Origin: Gemmatimonadaceae bacterium
GTDB taxonomy: Bacteria; Gemmatimonadota; Gemmatimonadetes; Gemmatimonadales; Gemmatimonadaceae
Direction of reading: 5' to 3'
Length of the DNA stretch: 64,000 bases
Assembly (NCBI GenBank): GCA_011525845.1
Contig: WYBP01000002.1
Span: 62,001 to 126,000 of the forward strand
Shown: positions 28,935 to 37,975 of the stretch, one piece after another
Numbering within the stretch: position 1 is the first letter of the stretch
Layout: the number at the start of each line of letters is the position of its first letter
Notes under the pieces: model-generated
What the model saw: the letters and a program-made list of their open reading frames with translations, nothing else
Told to the model about the DNA's origin: nothing
The model's database searches: none
Program-made: the position numbers and the translations under genes

Positions 28935-31900
28935 CCGCCACCGAGCATCTCCACGACCTGCTGCGCACGCTGCGTGTGCAGCGCCGGAACCGCCTCCTGC
29001 TCGAGGCGGCGGCCTCGGTCGTCATCGCCGCGGTGGCGGCGATCCTCGTCGGCCAGCTCGTGACGGCGCTCTTCGGACGCACGGGGGATGGCGTGCTCGT
29101 CGCGCGCCTCGTCGGGTACGGCCTGGTCGTGGCGGCGGCGGTGCGATTCCTGGTGCTCCCACTCCTCCGGCGCGCGAGCGACGCGGAGTTCGCGCTCTAC
29201 GTGGAGGAGCACGCGCCGTCCCTTCGGCAGGGACTCATCTCCGCCGTGCACGAGCTCGGCGCTCCCCCCGCGCAGCAGTCGTCGCCCGCGCTCACCGCGC
29301 GCGTGGTGGCGCACGCGGTGCGCGACCTCCGCCCGCTGGCCACCGAACGCCGGATCGAGCGGCCGCGCGAGCGGCGCGCCCAGCGCCTGCTGGGCGGTGC
29401 CGTCGCCGCGGCCGTGCTCCTGCTCGCCTTCGGACCCGCCGGTGTGCGCGACATGGCGCGCGTGCTCTTCGCGCCCTGGTCGGTGGCGATCGCGGCCACG
29501 CCGCCGGCGCCGGCCGTCGAGGTCGAGCCGGGCGATGCCGCGGTGCCGCGCGGCGGCGCGATCGACGTGCGCGCCACGCTCGCGCATTTCACGGCCGACG
29601 GCGCCGAGGTCGTCTTCCGCGCCGACAGCGCGGCGGAGTGGGTGCGGCTCCCGATGGGGCGCGAGACGGCGGACGGCGCCTTCGCCGGCCGCCTCTTCGA
29701 CTTGAGCCAGCCCACCGAGTACTACGTGGAGGCAGCGGGCGTGCGGTCCCGCACGTATCGACTCCGCATCACCGACCTGCCCGCCGTCACGCAGCTCGCC
29801 GTGGAGCTGCGCTTCCCCGCGTACACCGGGCTGCCGATGGACCGCACGGAGGATGGCGGGGACATCGCGGCGGTCGCGGGGACGATGGTCACCATCGAGC
29901 CCAAGGTGACGCGCCCGGTGCGGAGCGGGACGCTCGTGTTCGATGATGGCCGCACGGTCGCGCTCGAGGCGGACTCCACGGGCCAGCTCCGCGGCCGCTT
30001 CCGCCTCGCGACCCCGGGCTTCTACCGCGTGGACCTCGTCGCCGCCGACGGCCGCAGCGTCGCGGGAGGGGTGCAGTACGCGGTGGAGGTGCTGCAGGAC
30101 CGCGCGCCCCAGGTCCGCATCAAGGAGCCCGGGCGCGACACCAAGGTCACGGCGCTCGAGGAGGTCACGATCGAGGCGCTCGCGAACGACGACTTCGGCG
30201 TGCGCTCCCTCGAGCTCCGCTACCGGGTGAACGGCGGTGAGGAGCAGCGGATCACCCTCGCGACGCCCAGCGGGCAGTCGGAGGAGACGCAGGCCGCGCA
30301 CACCCTCCTCCTCGAGGAGATGGGCCTCAAGCCAGGCGACCTCGTGGCCTACAACGCGGCCGCCACGGATGCCGCGGGCCAGGAAGCGCTGAGCGACGTC
30401 TACTTCCTGCAGGTGCGCCCCTGGTCGCGCGACTATCGCCAGGCGGAGTCGGGAGGCGGCGGCGGAGGTGGCGGGGCAGGCGGCGGCGAGTCGCCCGGCG
30501 ACCTCGTGCAGCGGCAGCGCGACGTGGTGGCGGGCACCTACAACTGGCTCCGCGACAGCGCGAAGACGGCCGAGCGCCAGCGGAACGAGGACGTCACCAC
30601 GCTCGCCATCGCCCAGGGGAGCCTCCGCGAGGAGGTCGCGACGCTGGCGCAGCGGATGCTCGAGCGCGGCATCACGCAGGGGGACACGACCTTCGCGCAG
30701 ATCCGCGAGGCGCTCGTGAGCGCCACCAAGGAGATGAAGGTCGCCGAGGAGAAGCTCGGCACCCGCGACGGCCGCGCGGCCCTCCCCTCCGAGGAGCGGG
30801 CGCTCCGCGACCTGCAGCGCGCCGACGCGCTCTACCGCGAGGTGCAGATCCAGCAGGGGAACCAGCAGGGGGGCGGGGGAGGCGGCGGCGGCGGACAGCG
30901 CGCCGAGGACCTCGCCGACCTGTTCGAGCTCGAGAACGACCGCATGCGCAACCAGTACGAGGCCGTGCAGCAGCAGGCGGCGGCTGGGGGCGCGCAGGAG
31001 GTGAACGAGACGCTCGAGCGGCTGCGCCAGTTGGCAGCGCGACAGCAGCAGGAGAACGAGCGGTTGCAGCGGCAGGCCGAGGCGATGCGCGACCGCATGG
31101 GGCGCGAGGCCGCCGGCGGAGGGGGTGGCGCGCAGCGCGAACTCGCGCGCCAGGCGGAGGAGGAGGCGCGCCGGCTCGAGCGGCTCGCGCGCGAGCAGCA
31201 GTCGCAGGACCTCGCCGAGGCCGCGCGGCAGATGCAGCGCGCCGCGGACGCCATGCGGCAGGCGGCGGGCGGGTCGGAGGCGCAGGGGAGTGCCGCGCTC
31301 GAGGAGCTGGAGCGCGCGACGCGCCGCCTGGAGGATTCGCGCAACCGCGACCTGAGTGATGGCATCAAGCAGCTCGCCGACCAGGCGAAGGCGCTCGAGG
31401 CGCGGCAGCGCGCGATCGCCGAGGACGTGAAGCGGATGCTCGGGTCGAGCGGCGCGCAGCGCGCCGAACAGCAGCGGCAGCTCACCGAGCGGAAGGACGG
31501 CCTGAACGCCGAGGTCGGCCGGCTGGAGGCGGAGGCGGAGCGCCTCTCGCGCGAGGGGCGGCGCGACCAGCCGACGGCGGCGAGCCGGCTGCGCGAGGCG
31601 TCGGACGCGATCCGCGAGAACCGGGTGCAGGACAAGATCCAGTTCTCCAAGAGCGTCATCCGCGGCGGTTCACCGGAGTACGCCACCGCGTTCGAGGAGC
31701 AGATCGGGGACAACATCGCCGAGGCGTCGGAGAAGCTGCGCGAGGCCGTCGGCGCGCTGGCGGGCGAGTCGGTGGCACGCCAGCAGGAGCGGGCGCTGGA
31801 GCAGGCGCGCGCGCTGGTGCGCGGTGTCGAGAGCCTGCGCGACCGCGCGCAGCAGCAGGCGCAGCAGGGCGAGCAGGGGCAGCAGGGCCAGCAGGGGCAG

Positions 31901-32512
31901 CAGGGGCAGCAGGCGCAGCAGGGCCAGCAGGGGCAGCAGGGGCAACAGGGGCAGCAGGGCCAGCAAGGGCAGCAAGGGCAGCAAGGGCAGCAAGGGCAGC
32001 AAGGGCAGCAAGGGCAGCAAGGGCAGCAAGGGCAGCAAGGCCAGGGCGGCGGGCAGCCCGGCCAGCGCGGCGACGGGAATCCGCAGAATGGCGGGATGGC
32101 CGACGGCCGCCCCGGCGCCAACCGCACGCCCACCCTCTCGGGCGCACAGCAGCGCCAGCTCTCCCGCGAGTTCGGGCTTCGCCGCGAGGACGCCGAGTCG
32201 CTCCGCGAGCTCGCGCGGGCGCAGGGACTCGACGTGAGCGCCCTCAACCGCGCGATCGACGACCTGCGGCGCCTCGAGGCCGGCCGCACGCTCAACGACT
32301 ACCACGCCACGGAGGCGCTCCAGACCGCGTTGCTCGAACGCCTCAAGGCCTTCGAGTTCGCGCTCCACCGCGAGCTCACCCAGAACGCGGGCCCGAAGTC
32401 CGCCCTCGGGGCGCGGTCGCCGGTGCCGAGCGAGTACCGCGCGCAGGTCGAGGAGTACTACCGCTCGTTGGCGCGCCCGCAGCCGCCGACACCGCCCGAC
32501 CCGCGTCCGTGA
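28931..32512 (+). CDS. DUF4175-like membrane protein with coiled coil and collagen-like tract
   Basis: A 1193-residue protein, the last gene of the operon. The N-terminal third has three hydrophobic helices (about residues 23-45, 58-77 and 157-175) and beta domains, as in DUF4175 proteins. A glycine run near residue 508 and another near 647 act as linkers. Residues about 540-970 are almost entirely helical, charged and Gln-rich (a long coiled coil, for example RQQQENERLQRQAEAMRDRM). Residues about 977-1038 are a Gly-Gln-Gln collagen-like repeat. The last 150 residues form a small alpha domain ending in a Pro-rich tail. Probably a large periplasmic stalk or scaffold. The APC permease gene follows after 10 bases. 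Confidence 0.82.
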   Translation: MTATEHLHDLLRTLRVQRRNRLLLEAAASVVIAAVAAILVGQLVTALFGRTGDGVLVARLVGYGLVVAAAVRFLVLPLLRRASDAEFALYVEEHAPSLRQGLISAVHELGAPPAQQSSPALTARVVAHAVRDLRPLATERRIERPRERRAQRLLGGAVAAAVLLLAFGPAGVRDMARVLFAPWSVAIAATPPAPAVEVEPGDAAVPRGGAIDVRATLAHFTADGAEVVFRADSAAEWVRLPMGRETADGAFAGRLFDLSQPTEYYVEAAGVRSRTYRLRITDLPAVTQLAVELRFPAYTGLPMDRTEDGGDIAAVAGTMVTIEPKVTRPVRSGTLVFDDGRTVALEADSTGQLRGRFRLATPGFYRVDLVAADGRSVAGGVQYAVEVLQDRAPQVRIKEPGRDTKVTALEEVTIEALANDDFGVRSLELRYRVNGGEEQRITLATPSGQSEETQAAHTLLLEEMGLKPGDLVAYNAAATDAAGQEALSDVYFLQVRPWSRDYRQAESGGGGGGGGAGGGESPGDLVQRQRDVVAGTYNWLRDSAKTAERQRNEDVTTLAIAQGSLREEVATLAQRMLERGITQGDTTFAQIREALVSATKEMKVAEEKLGTRDGRAALPSEERALRDLQRADALYREVQIQQGNQQGGGGGGGGGQRAEDLADLFELENDRMRNQYEAVQQQAAAGGAQEVNETLERLRQLAARQQQENERLQRQAEAMRDRMGREAAGGGGGAQRELARQAEEEARRLERLAREQQSQDLAEAARQMQRAADAMRQAAGGSEAQGSAALEELERATRRLEDSRNRDLSDGIKQLADQAKALEARQRAIAEDVKRMLGSSGAQRAEQQRQLTERKDGLNAEVGRLEAEAERLSREGRRDQPTAASRLREASDAIRENRVQDKIQFSKSVIRGGSPEYATAFEEQIGDNIAEASEKLREAVGALAGESVARQQERALEQARALVRGVESLRDRAQQQAQQGEQGQQGQQGQQGQQAQQGQQGQQGQQGQQGQQGQQGQQGQQGQQGQQGQQGQQGQQGQGGGQPGQRGDGNPQNGGMADGRPGANRTPTLSGAQQRQLSREFGLRREDAESLRELARAQGLDVSALNRAIDDLRRLEAGRTLNDYHATEALQTALLERLKAFEFALHRELTQNAGPKSALGARSPVPSEYRAQVEEYYRSLARPQPPTPPDPRP
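31863..32046 (+). repeat. In-frame 9-bp tandem repeat (Gly-Gln-Gln) in the DUF4175-like gene
   Basis: A 9-base unit encoding Gly-Gln-Gln is repeated about 18-20 times, with scattered variants (GEQ, AQQ). The last part, 31967-32038, is eight perfect copies of GGGCAGCAA, while earlier units use CAG or CCAG variants, so the 3' end looks recently expanded. Because the unit is a multiple of three, copy-number change alters the length of the protein but not the frame. Confidence 0.95.
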
Positions 32513-32522
32513 CCCTCCCCGC

Positions 32523-33908
32523 GTGACGGGGGCGACCTACGCGCGCCGGCTCGGGCTCTTCTCCGGCACGCTACTGGTCGTCGGGGGGATCATCGGGTCG
32601 GGGATCTTCCTGAACCCCGCGGTGGTCGCGCAGCGCGTGGGCACGCCCGCGCTCACGATGGTCGCATGGGCGCTCGGTGCCCTGGTCGCGATCCTCGGCG
32701 CGTTCATCTTCGCGGAGCTCGGTGCGCGCGCACCGGCCGCCGGTGGTGGGTACGCCTACCTGCGGGATGCCTTCGGACCGCTCCCGGCGTTCCTCTACGG
32801 CTGGGCCCTGCTGCTCGCCATCGCGAGCGGCGCCACGGCGGCCGTCGCGGTCACCTTCGCCAACTACGCCGCACCGCTCGTGGGCCTCGCGCCCGGCACC
32901 GAGCGCGCGCTCGCGGTGGGGGCGATCACCCTCTTCTCCCTCGTGAACGTGGTGGGTGTCGCGCCGGGCGCCTGGGTGCAGAACGTCCTCACCCTGCTCA
33001 AGCTCGCGGCCATCACCGGACTCGTCCTGGTGGGAGTCGGTGCGTTCGGGGCGCTCGACGCCACCCCCGCGGCGGCGATCGCTGCCGGGTCCGCCGCGGC
33101 GCCGGCCGCCTCCGCGCTCACCGTTCCCGATGGGGCGCTCGCCCTCGCCGTCGCGATCGGCACCGCGCTCGTGCCGGTGCTCTTCGCGTTCGGGGGCTGG
33201 CAGCAGACGAACTTCGTGGCCGAGGAGATGGTCGATCCCCGACGCGACCTGCCGCGCGCGCTCATCCTCGGCGTCTCGATCGTCGCGGTGGCGTACCTGC
33301 TGGTGAACCTCGCCTACCTGCAGGCACTGGGCATCGACGGGCTGGCGGCGAGCACGGCGCCTGCCGCCGAGACGATGGCGCTCCATCTCGGAGCCGCCGG
33401 CCGCACGGCGATCGCGATCGGCATCGCCTGTTCCACCGCGGGCTTCCTGATGGTGGTGATCCTGGTGACGCCGCGCGTCTACCAGGCCATGGCGCGTGAC
33501 GGGGTCTTCTTCGCCGGACTGGCCACGCTCCACCCGCGCACCCGCACGCCCGTGAACGCGATCCTCCTGCAGGGAGCGTGGGCCGTCGCGCTCGTGCTCT
33601 CGGGCACCTATGGCGAGCTGCTGGACTGGGTGACCTTCGCGGACTGGATCTTCTTCGGGGCGACGGCGGCCACACTCGTGGTGTACCGGCGCCGTGCTCC
33701 CGCAGGCGAGCACTACCGCGCTCCGCTCCACCCCTGGAGCACCGGGCTCTTCATGCTCGCCGCGCTCTACGTGGTGCTCGGTGCCATCGTCTCCAATCCG
33801 GTGAATGCGCTGCGCGGATCGCTCGTGCTGCTGGCGGGGGTGCCGGCCTATCTCTGGTGGCGGGGGCGCGGCGGGACCCCTGACACCAGGCCGGCCGCCG
33901 CGCCGTAA
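32523..33908 (+). CDS. APC-family amino acid permease
   Basis: A 461-residue inner-membrane transporter with about 12 transmembrane helices. The first helix shows the APC signature VVGGIIGSGIFLNPAVV; the loop AELGARAPAAGGGYAYLRDAFGP follows; helix 6 region shows FAFGGWQQTNFVAEEMVDPRRDLPRA, typical of the LAT/amino-acid exchanger branch. Substrate cannot be assigned. GTG start at 32523. It begins 10 bases after the DUF4175-like gene, so it may be read through from that operon, but its function seems unrelated. Confidence 0.92.
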   Translation: MTGATYARRLGLFSGTLLVVGGIIGSGIFLNPAVVAQRVGTPALTMVAWALGALVAILGAFIFAELGARAPAAGGGYAYLRDAFGPLPAFLYGWALLLAIASGATAAVAVTFANYAAPLVGLAPGTERALAVGAITLFSLVNVVGVAPGAWVQNVLTLLKLAAITGLVLVGVGAFGALDATPAAAIAAGSAAAPAASALTVPDGALALAVAIGTALVPVLFAFGGWQQTNFVAEEMVDPRRDLPRALILGVSIVAVAYLLVNLAYLQALGIDGLAASTAPAAETMALHLGAAGRTAIAIGIACSTAGFLMVVILVTPRVYQAMARDGVFFAGLATLHPRTRTPVNAILLQGAWAVALVLSGTYGELLDWVTFADWIFFGATAATLVVYRRRAPAGEHYRAPLHPWSTGLFMLAALYVVLGAIVSNPVNALRGSLVLLAGVPAYLWWRGRGGTPDTRPAAAP

Positions 33909-33916
33909 GTTCAGGC

Positions 33917-34585
33917 ATGGACCAAGCCGTCACGCAGGCAGCACCCGCCGGGGTCACGCAGCAGAGCGCCCCGCCAGCGCCTCCCGCACCGCCGCCGTCA
34001 CCGAGCGCGCCCTACGTCACCTCCACGGGCGTGGTGCTGAACCCGCCGACGACGGCGGCGGAGATCCGGGCGCTGCGCGACCAGCGCTCCGAACTCTCCA
34101 ACCAGCTCGTCTCGGCCGCCGGCCGCCGCGAGGAACTCGCCCGCGACATGGCCAGGGCTCCGGACGCCGCGCAACCGGGCCTGCAGGCGCGCATCGACCT
34201 CCTCGACGAGCGCATCCTCAAGCTCGAGGCCGACATCGCCGAGAGCGGCCGACTCCTCGTCTCCGCGACGGGAAGTGTCGTGGACGACGCACCCTCGATC
34301 CCCGGGATCCCCCGCATGGACTTCACCGCCGTCTCCGTCGTCTTCACGCTCTTCGTCCTCGCACCCATCGCGTTCACGATCGCGCGCAGCATCTGGCGCC
34401 GCGGGTCCGCGCCGCCGGCCGACGCCACGCTCGAGCGCGCCAACGCCGAGCGTCTCGGCCGGCTCGAGACCGCCGTCGACTCGATCGCCGTCGAGGTCGA
34501 GCGCATCTCGGAGGGTCAGCGATTCGTGACCAAGCTGCTCGCGGAGTCCAAGGACAAGCTGCGCGTCGAGGCGCCGCGCTCGTAG
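33917..34585 (+). CDS. Coiled-coil single-pass membrane protein
   Basis: A 222-residue protein of unknown function. The first 40 residues are Pro/Ala rich. Residues about 50-115 are a coiled coil (EIRALRDQRSELSNQLVSAAGRR and LDERILKLEADIAESGRL). A single transmembrane helix lies near residues 135-155 (VSVVFTLFVLAPIAFTIA), followed by RSIWRRG and another helical stretch. It starts 8 bases after the permease gene. No family recognised. Confidence 0.7.
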   Translation: MDQAVTQAAPAGVTQQSAPPAPPAPPPSPSAPYVTSTGVVLNPPTTAAEIRALRDQRSELSNQLVSAAGRREELARDMARAPDAAQPGLQARIDLLDERILKLEADIAESGRLLVSATGSVVDDAPSIPGIPRMDFTAVSVVFTLFVLAPIAFTIARSIWRRGSAPPADATLERANAERLGRLETAVDSIAVEVERISEGQRFVTKLLAESKDKLRVEAPRS

Positions 34586-34592
34586 CGCGGCG

Positions 34593-35762
34593 TCAGCTCG
34601 AGTAGTAGGACGCGTTCTCCTCGATGTAGCCCTTGGTGAGGTCGCAGCCGTAGACGGTCGCGCTCCCATCGCCGACGCCGAGGGCGACCTCGAGGTCCAC
34701 GACCTCGGCGGCGAGCGCGGTGCGCACGACCGCGTCGTCGAAGGTGAGCCGCTCCCCGCCCCGCACCACCTGGAACCCATTGATCCAGGCGTCGGTGGAC
34801 GCGGGCCGGATCTCGCAGTCGAAGCACTTGCCCACCGCCATCAGCAGGCGCCCGACGTTCGGGTCCGCGCCGTGCACCATCGTCTTCACGAGGGGCGAGT
34901 TGAGGATGGACTTGGCGACGGTCGCCGCCTCGCCGGCGTCCCGCGCCCCACGCACCGAGACGCGGAGCAGGTGCTCGGCGCCCTCGCCGTCGCGGCCGAG
35001 GATCTCGGTCATCCGCACGCAGCCGGCCACGAGCGCCTCCAGGAAGGCGCCCTCGTCCACGGGGCCCGCGAGGCCGTTCGCGAGGATCGCGCAGGTGTCG
35101 GAGGTGCTCGTGTCCGTGTCCACGCTGAGCATGTTGAACGAGCGCGCCACGGCGGTGCGCAGCATGCGGTCGAGCGTGGGCGCGGCGATCGCCGCGTCGG
35201 TGAAGATGTAGGCGAGCATCGTCGCCATGTTCGGCTCGATCATCCCCGAGCCCTTGGCCACCCAGGTGATCGTCGACGCACCGACGCTCGTGGAGAGCGC
35301 CTTGGGATGCGTGTCGGTGGTCATGATCCCCTCCGCGCCCACCAGCGGGTCCGTCTGGAGGTCCGCCGCCATGCCCCGGATGCCGGTCTCGATCTTCTCC
35401 ACCGGGAGCTGCACGCCGATGACGCCGGTGGAGCTCACGAGCACGCGGTCGGCCCCCGTCCCGATCTCGGCGGCGGCCGCGGCGGCCATGCGCCGCGCGT
35501 TCTCCAGTCCGCGCGCCCCGGTGGCGACGTTGCTCACCTTGCTGTTGGCGACGATCGCCCGGAGCGTGCCACCGCGGATCGTCTCGCGGCCGAGCACGAT
35601 CGGCGCGCCGGGGAAGTGGTTCCGGGTGAAGACGGCCGCGGCGGCGGCGTCCACGTCGCTCACGAAGAGTGTGAGGTCCCTGGCGCTGGGCTTGAGGCCG
35701 ACGTTGCGGCTGGCGCACCGGAAGCCCGTGGGGAAGCGCGGGGGGTCGTGGAACGTCGGCAT
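34593..35762 (-). CDS. argJ: ArgJ, ornithine/glutamate N-acetyltransferase
   Basis: Enzyme of the cyclic arginine pathway that moves acetyl from N-acetylornithine to glutamate; some members also use acetyl-CoA. The protein has 389 residues, the normal length. Family blocks are FPTGFRCASRNVGLKPSARD near the start and the self-cleavage site around KGSGMIEPNMATMLAYIFTD, where the precursor splits just before the nucleophilic threonine (in MATML). The end GCDLTKGYIEENASYYSS is the typical C-terminus. No other arginine genes are next to it. It stands alone between a coiled-coil gene and a Spy-like gene. Confidence 0.95.
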   Translation of the reverse strand: MPTFHDPPRFPTGFRCASRNVGLKPSARDLTLFVSDVDAAAAAVFTRNHFPGAPIVLGRETIRGGTLRAIVANSKVSNVATGARGLENARRMAAAAAAEIGTGADRVLVSSTGVIGVQLPVEKIETGIRGMAADLQTDPLVGAEGIMTTDTHPKALSTSVGASTITWVAKGSGMIEPNMATMLAYIFTDAAIAAPTLDRMLRTAVARSFNMLSVDTDTSTSDTCAILANGLAGPVDEGAFLEALVAGCVRMTEILGRDGEGAEHLLRVSVRGARDAGEAATVAKSILNSPLVKTMVHGADPNVGRLLMAVGKCFDCEIRPASTDAWINGFQVVRGGERLTFDDAVVRTALAAEVVDLEVALGVGDGSATVYGCDLTKGYIEENASYYSS

Positions 35763-35959
35763 CGCGGAGGTCGGGTGGGGCGGGAAAGGGGAGCGCGGAA
35801 GTTATCGTGCCACGGCGGAACCGCGCCACGCGAGGCGGCGGGCGGCTGGCGGGTTCGCGCGCCCGGGGACGCGGTTAACATCCCCGTCCGCCTGGCGTCA
35901 GATGGACAGAACCGGGTGTCCACCACGGACGCCCGCACCGCAGATGCCAGGAGAGGACC

Positions 35960-36655
35960 ATGAAGCACCCCATCCCTCGTTCCTTCCTCGTGCTGGGCGC
36001 GCTGATGCTCGCGCTGCCCTCGCTCGCGCCGGCCCAGCCCGGCACGGCTCCCCGCCGGCCGGCTCCCGAGGGTCCGCAGGGCGCTCCGGGCGCGCGCGCC
36101 GAGCTCCCGCCGATGGACGTCACGGCGCTGCTCAACGCGCGCCGCGCGCTCGACCTCACGCCGCGCCAGGTGGCGCAGCTCGACTCGATCGAGCGCTCGC
36201 TCGTCGCGGAGCGCCGCCAGATGGAGACCCGCATGCGCGCCATGGGCGACTCGGTGCGCGCGTCGGTGCAGGGCACGGCCCCGGCTCCCGGCGAGCGCGC
36301 CGACCGGCGCCGCGGCGTCGCCGATTCCGCCATGCGCGCCCGGATGGAGACGCTGCGCCCACAGATGGAACAGATGCGGCGTCGCGACTCCGCCTCGCGC
36401 GCCGCGGCCCAGCGGGTGCTGACGGACGCGCAGCGGCAGCAGGTGCGTGAGATGCAGGCGGAGGAGCGTGGTCGGCAGCGCGGGATGCGCGAGGCGCGGC
36501 AGGGCGGGCGCGGCGGTGCGATGCGCGGAGGCCCGCGCGGCGGTGCGCGTGGCGGCGCGCGAGGCCCAGGGGACGCGCGGGGAGCGCCGGGCGCGCGCGG
36601 GGACCGCGGGATGCGTCCGGGCCGATCGCCCGGCGCGCCCGCGCGCCGTCCGTAG
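35960..36655 (+). CDS. Exported Spy/CpxP-like protein with RGG tail
   Basis: A 231-residue exported protein (signal peptide ends near LAPAQ). The mature part has the LTxxQ-like motif of Spy/CpxP chaperone-type proteins: RRALDLTPRQVAQLDSIERS, then a long charged helix rich in Arg, Met and Glu. The last 70 residues are an Arg-Gly-Gly tail (for example RGGPRGGARGGARG). RGG tails usually bind nucleic acid, which is unexpected in a periplasmic protein. A good ribosome-binding site (GGAGAGGA) precedes the ATG. Role: possibly envelope stress; that is inference. Confidence 0.75.
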   Translation: MKHPIPRSFLVLGALMLALPSLAPAQPGTAPRRPAPEGPQGAPGARAELPPMDVTALLNARRALDLTPRQVAQLDSIERSLVAERRQMETRMRAMGDSVRASVQGTAPAPGERADRRRGVADSAMRARMETLRPQMEQMRRRDSASRAAAQRVLTDAQRQQVREMQAEERGRQRGMREARQGGRGGAMRGGPRGGARGGARGPGDARGAPGARGDRGMRPGRSPGAPARRP

Positions 36656-36670
36656 CATTGCGGCCGGGAG

Positions 36671-36712
36671 GGAAGGAGGGGCAGACTAGTGGGGTCGTCT
36701 GCCCCTCCTTCC
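36671..36712 (+). terminator. Perfect 16-bp inverted repeat
   Basis: GGAAGGAGGGGCAGAC at 36671-36686 is the exact reverse complement of 36697-36712, with a 10-base loop. It lies 15 bases after the Spy-like stop and 15 bases before the start of the Yip1-like gene. The following AATTCGGA is not a T run, so it may be a factor-independent pause, an mRNA-stabilising hairpin or a regulatory leader rather than a classic terminator. Confidence 0.6.
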
Positions 36713-36727
36713 AATTCGGAGACTCCC

Positions 36728-37465
36728 GTGCCCGAGATCGTCGACGCTCCCACCACGCCGACACCAGAGAAGGCGTCCCTGCTCGAGGACTTCATCGACA
36801 TCTTCACGAGCCCCTCCCAGGTGTTCGCGCGCCGTGCGGACTCCGGGTTCGTCGTGGTCACGCTCGTGCTCACCCTGCTGATCGGCGTGCTCTACTTCGC
36901 CAATCGCGGTCCGATGCAGGGGATCATGGACGCCGAGTTCGGGCGTGCGGTGGCCGACATCCAGGAGCAGAACCCGGGCATGACCGCCGAGCAGGTCGAG
37001 GGGATGCGCGGGATCATGGAGATGAGCGCGACGTTCGGCGTGATCGTCTTCATCCCGATCATCGTCCTGGCGCTGGGCTTCGCGACCTGGCTGGTGACGA
37101 AGCTCTTCGGCGGATCGATCGCGTTCAAGGCTGGCCTGATGATCGCCGCGTACTCATACCTGCCGCGCGTCGTGGAGTCGGTGCTCGTCGCCGTCCAGGG
37201 TCTGGTCCTCGACACCTCGACCATGACCGGCCGCTACCAGCTCTCACTGGGGGTCGGGCGCTTCATGGATCCGGCGACGACCTCGGCGGGGCTCCTCGGC
37301 GTGGTGGGCCGGATCGACCTCTTCACGATCTGGATCACGATCCTCATCGGGATCGGCATCTCCGTCGTCGCGAAGATCCCGCGCGAGAAGGGGATGATGG
37401 CGGCGGCCGTGATCTGGGTGATCGGCGCGGTGCCGGCGCTCTTCCAGTTGGTGACGGGGACGTGA
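36728..37465 (+). CDS. Yip1-like membrane protein
   Basis: A 245-residue protein with a cytosolic N-terminus and about five transmembrane helices (FVVVTLVLTLLIGVLYFA, VIVFIPIIVLALGFATWLV and others), the pattern of the Yip1 family. The early motif LEDFIDIFTSPSQVFARRA is typical: in bacterial Yip1 proteins a short segment like this precedes the first helix. I chose the GTG at 36728, behind GGAG 6 bases upstream; an earlier in-frame GTG lies in the loop of the hairpin. Bacterial members have no firm function. Confidence 0.82.
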   Translation: MPEIVDAPTTPTPEKASLLEDFIDIFTSPSQVFARRADSGFVVVTLVLTLLIGVLYFANRGPMQGIMDAEFGRAVADIQEQNPGMTAEQVEGMRGIMEMSATFGVIVFIPIIVLALGFATWLVTKLFGGSIAFKAGLMIAAYSYLPRVVESVLVAVQGLVLDTSTMTGRYQLSLGVGRFMDPATTSAGLLGVVGRIDLFTIWITILIGIGISVVAKIPREKGMMAAAVIWVIGAVPALFQLVTGT

Positions 37466-37510
37466 GCCGCTGACCGATCGCGCGCGGCGGTCCGTCCCGG
37501 GCGCCCAGCC

Positions 37511-37975
37511 CTAGGCGAGCCGCCGCGCGAAGCAGTGCTTCTCGCCCACCTCGAGTTCCGTCTTGTCGACCTTCACGTAGCGCGAGATCTTCTCGGGATA
37601 CGTGGTGAGTGGCACGCGCTCGAACCCGCTCGAGAGGAAGAGGTCGTCCGAGTAGGACACCGAGAAGAGCTCGATGTACCCGCGCGAGCGCGCGAGCTCC
37701 ACCGCCGCGGCGATCAGCGCGCGGCCATGCCCGAGCCCCTGCGCGTCCTGCTCCACCGCGAGCGAGATCACCTCCGCCACCGAGGGGGAGTACTCGTCGA
37801 GCGCCACGCACCCCACCACGCCCCCCGTGGCATCGCGGAGCACGCGATAGTCGCCGAGGTGGTTCGCGGCGAACTCCGGCGTGCGGGCCAGCGTGAGGCC
37901 TGACGCCGAGAAGCGGTTGTTGAGCGAGACGAGCATCGGGATGTCCGTCTCGTTCGCGCTGGTGATGCGGGTCAT
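37511..37975 (-). CDS. ArgA-like short GNAT acetyltransferase
   Basis: A 154-residue GNAT-fold acetyltransferase. The acetyl-CoA loop is EQDAQGLGHGRALIAAAVE; the surrounding strands VGCVALDEYSPSVAEVISLAV and SDDLFLSSGFERVPLTTYPEK match the C-terminal domain of N-acetylglutamate synthase (ArgA), so a role in amino-acid N-acetylation is likely. It is the last gene of a five-gene minus-strand operon: its ATG overlaps the permease stop by 4 bases. The tie to the ABC transporter is not explained; a free-standing glutamate acetyltransferase that feeds ArgJ is one possibility. Confidence 0.82.
   Translation of the reverse strand: MTRITSANETDIPMLVSLNNRFSASGLTLARTPEFAANHLGDYRVLRDATGGVVGCVALDEYSPSVAEVISLAVEQDAQGLGHGRALIAAAVELARSRGYIELFSVSYSDDLFLSSGFERVPLTTYPEKISRYVKVDKTELEVGEKHCFARRLA

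Noticed and set aside
31863-32046. The tandem repeat as a CRISPR array
   Set aside because: Units are 9 bases with no spacers and encode Gly-Gln-Gln in frame with the surrounding gene.
37457-37498. A terminator after the Yip1-like gene
   Set aside because: GGGACG/CGTCCC and GACCG/CGGTC pairs can be drawn, but they overlap the stop codon region and need large unpaired loops without a T tract.
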